A stretch of 6,788 nt of DNA from CAYYBZ01 sp964470285 [NCBI: uncultured Oligoflexia bacterium] (GTDB lineage: Bacteria > Bdellovibrionota_G > CAYYBZ01): positions 1 through 6,788 of the forward strand of contig CAYYBZ010000112.1 of the NCBI GenBank assembly GCA_964470285.1. The letters are read 5' to 3'. Under the pieces are notes generated by a model, which searched no databases, was not told the origin of the DNA, and saw only the letters and a program-made list of their open reading frames with translations. Shown in pieces: positions 5,672-6,788 of this stretch. The position numbers were made by a program, and so were the translations under genes. Position 1 is the stretch's first letter. The number at the start of each line of letters is the position of its first letter.

Positions 5672-6788
5672 ATGTTCAAAAAAATACTTGTAGCCAACAG
5701 GGGCGAGATAGCCCTTAGAATAATCAGAGCGTGCAAAGAGCTGGGAATTAGTACGGTAGCAGTACATTCCCAGGCAGACAGAGAATCACTTCACGTAAAA
5801 TTCGCAGACGAATCTGTCTGCATAGGCAAAGCCAATTCAAGGGACAGCTACCTTAATATTCCCGCGATTTTAAGCGCAGCGGAGATTACAAATGCAGAGG
5901 CGGTTCATCCGGGTTACGGTTTTTTGGCAGAGAATTCCGAATTTGCCAATGTCTGTGAAAAATGCGGTGTCGTTTTCATAGGCCCTTCATCAGAGAGTAT
6001 ACAAAAGATGGGAGATAAGCTTCAGGCGCGGGAAATAATGAAGTCTTTCGGATTGACCATAACTCCCGGAATAGAGCTGGATACCGATGATGAAAAGGAA
6101 ATTGAAAAAAAGATAGATAAAATAGGACTCCCGGTAATTGTGAAAGCAGCAGCCGGCGGCGGCGGTCGAGGGATGAAAATTGTCAGATCCGTTGATAAAC
6201 TTACAAACACTATTCAGGCTGCCAGGTCTGAAGCCCTTGCGGCATTCGGTAACCCCACCGTATACATAGAAAAATACATTGAAAAAGCCAGACATATCGA
6301 ATTTCAGATAATTGCCGATAAATTCGGCCATGCTGTTCACCTTGGAGAACGAGACTGTTCCATTCAAAGACGCTATCAGAAAATCATTGAAGAAAGTCCA
6401 TGCCTGGCAATAACAAATGAGATAAGGAGCAAGATCGGGACAAAAGCTGCGCAGGCAGTGGCTAAGGCAGGTTATTCAAATGCAGGTACGGTTGAATTCC
6501 TGATGGACAGCGACAGAAACTTTTATTTTCTTGAGATGAATACAAGGGTTCAGGTTGAGCATCCTGTAACGGAGATGATAACCGGAATAGATATTGTAAA
6601 AAAACAGATTATGGTTGCGGCGGGAGAACCGTTAGGGTTTGAACAGAAGGATATACAATTCTGCGGCCATTCCATTGAATGCCGAATTAATGCTGAAGAT
6701 CCGGTCAGGTTTTATCCGTCATCCGGAACTATAAGCGGATGGCATGTTCCGGGAGGTTCCGGCGTAAGAGTAGATTCGGCTGCATATC
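5672..6788 (+). CDS. accC: Biotin carboxylase subunit of acetyl-CoA carboxylase (3' end outside window)
   Basis: AccC uses ATP and bicarbonate to carboxylate the biotin on AccB, the first half-reaction of acetyl-CoA carboxylase. The frame is open from ATG 5672 to the window edge (372 codons of about 446-450 expected), so roughly the last 75 residues are missing. The start [14 protein letters not shown] is the canonical AccC N-terminus. The ATP-grasp core is complete: Lys116, Lys158, the glycine-rich loop G-G-G-G-R-G-M at 162-168, Glu200, His208, Lys237, Glu275 and Glu288. The catalytic stretch [10 protein letters not shown] keeps Arg292, Val295 and Glu296, and C-R-I-N-A-E-D-P keeps Arg338 (numbers nearly match E. 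coli AccC). Position 235 is Tyr where E. coli has His236. No Shine-Dalgarno sequence is visible; translation is probably coupled to accB, which ends 11 bases earlier. Pyruvate or propionyl-CoA carboxylase subunits share this fold, but the adjacent accB makes AccC the clear call. Confidence 0.96.
   Translation, partial: MFKKILVANRGEIALRIIRACKELGISTVAVHSQADRESLHVKFADESVCIGKANSRDSYLNIPAILSAAEITNAEAVHPGYGFLAENSEFANVCEKCGVVFIGPSSESIQKMGDKLQAREIMKSFGLTITPGIELDTDDEKEIEKKIDKIGLPVIVKAAAGGGGRGMKIVRSVDKLTNTIQAARSEALAAFGNPTVYIEKYIEKARHIEFQIIADKFGHAVHLGERDCSIQRRYQKIIEESPCLAITNEIRSKIGTKAAQAVAKAGYSNAGTVEFLMDSDRNFYFLEMNTRVQVEHPVTEMITGIDIVKKQIMVAAGEPLGFEQKDIQFCGHSIECRINAEDPVRFYPSSGTISGWHVPGGSGVRVDSAAY

Noticed and set aside
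5990-6367. 125-codon minus-strand open frame
   Set aside because: It is antisense to the ATP-grasp core of accC, where the sense strand carries all conserved residues.

Overview
The window is a single co-directional (+ strand) stretch of a Gram-negative bacterial chromosome with moderate-to-low GC and strong GGAGG-type ribosome binding sites. It reads as ordinary core chromosome with no mobile elements. The three-AMIN-domain PilQ secretin and a Roadblock/LC7 protein next to type IV pilus genes and accBC suggest a deltaproteobacterial-type lineage (Desulfobacterota, Myxococcota, Deferribacterota or a related uncultured group). Phylum assignment is an inference with low confidence.

Layout: (1) 1-243, the 3' end of pilP, truncated by the window edge. 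(2) 259-3366, pilQ, the outer-membrane secretin of the type IV pilus, unusually long because three AMIN domains are separated by acidic, proline-rich arms, two of which I place between AMIN domains and one before the periplasmic N0 domain. (3) 3393-3890, a small cysteine-containing lipoprotein that I do not recognise. (4) 3912-4784, a cytoplasmic TPR protein. (5) 4781-5140, a Roadblock/LC7 (MglB-like) protein whose start overlaps the TPR gene's stop as ATGA. (6) 5141-5207, a 67-base gap with a candidate promoter and a perfect 15-base palindrome. (7) 5208-5660, accB, and 5672 to the window end, accC (3' end missing), two acetyl-CoA carboxylase subunits for fatty acid synthesis.

The first five genes are tightly spaced (gaps of 15, 26 and 21 bases, then a 4-base overlap) and look like one type IV pilus operon. 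PilP and PilQ form the periplasmic/outer-membrane part of the pilus machine. The lipoprotein may be an accessory or pilotin-like factor. The TPR and Roadblock proteins are candidates for a cytoplasmic regulatory pair, by analogy with MglB control of pilus polarity. accB-accC is probably a separate transcription unit starting in the 67-base gap, although read-through from the pilus genes is possible because no convincing terminator separates them.

Most of the window is conventional. The parts worth a second look are the palindrome in the accB promoter region, the unrecognised lipoprotein, the TPR-Roadblock pair beside a pilus secretin, the lipobox-like signal on PilQ, and the repeat-built acidic arms of PilQ.
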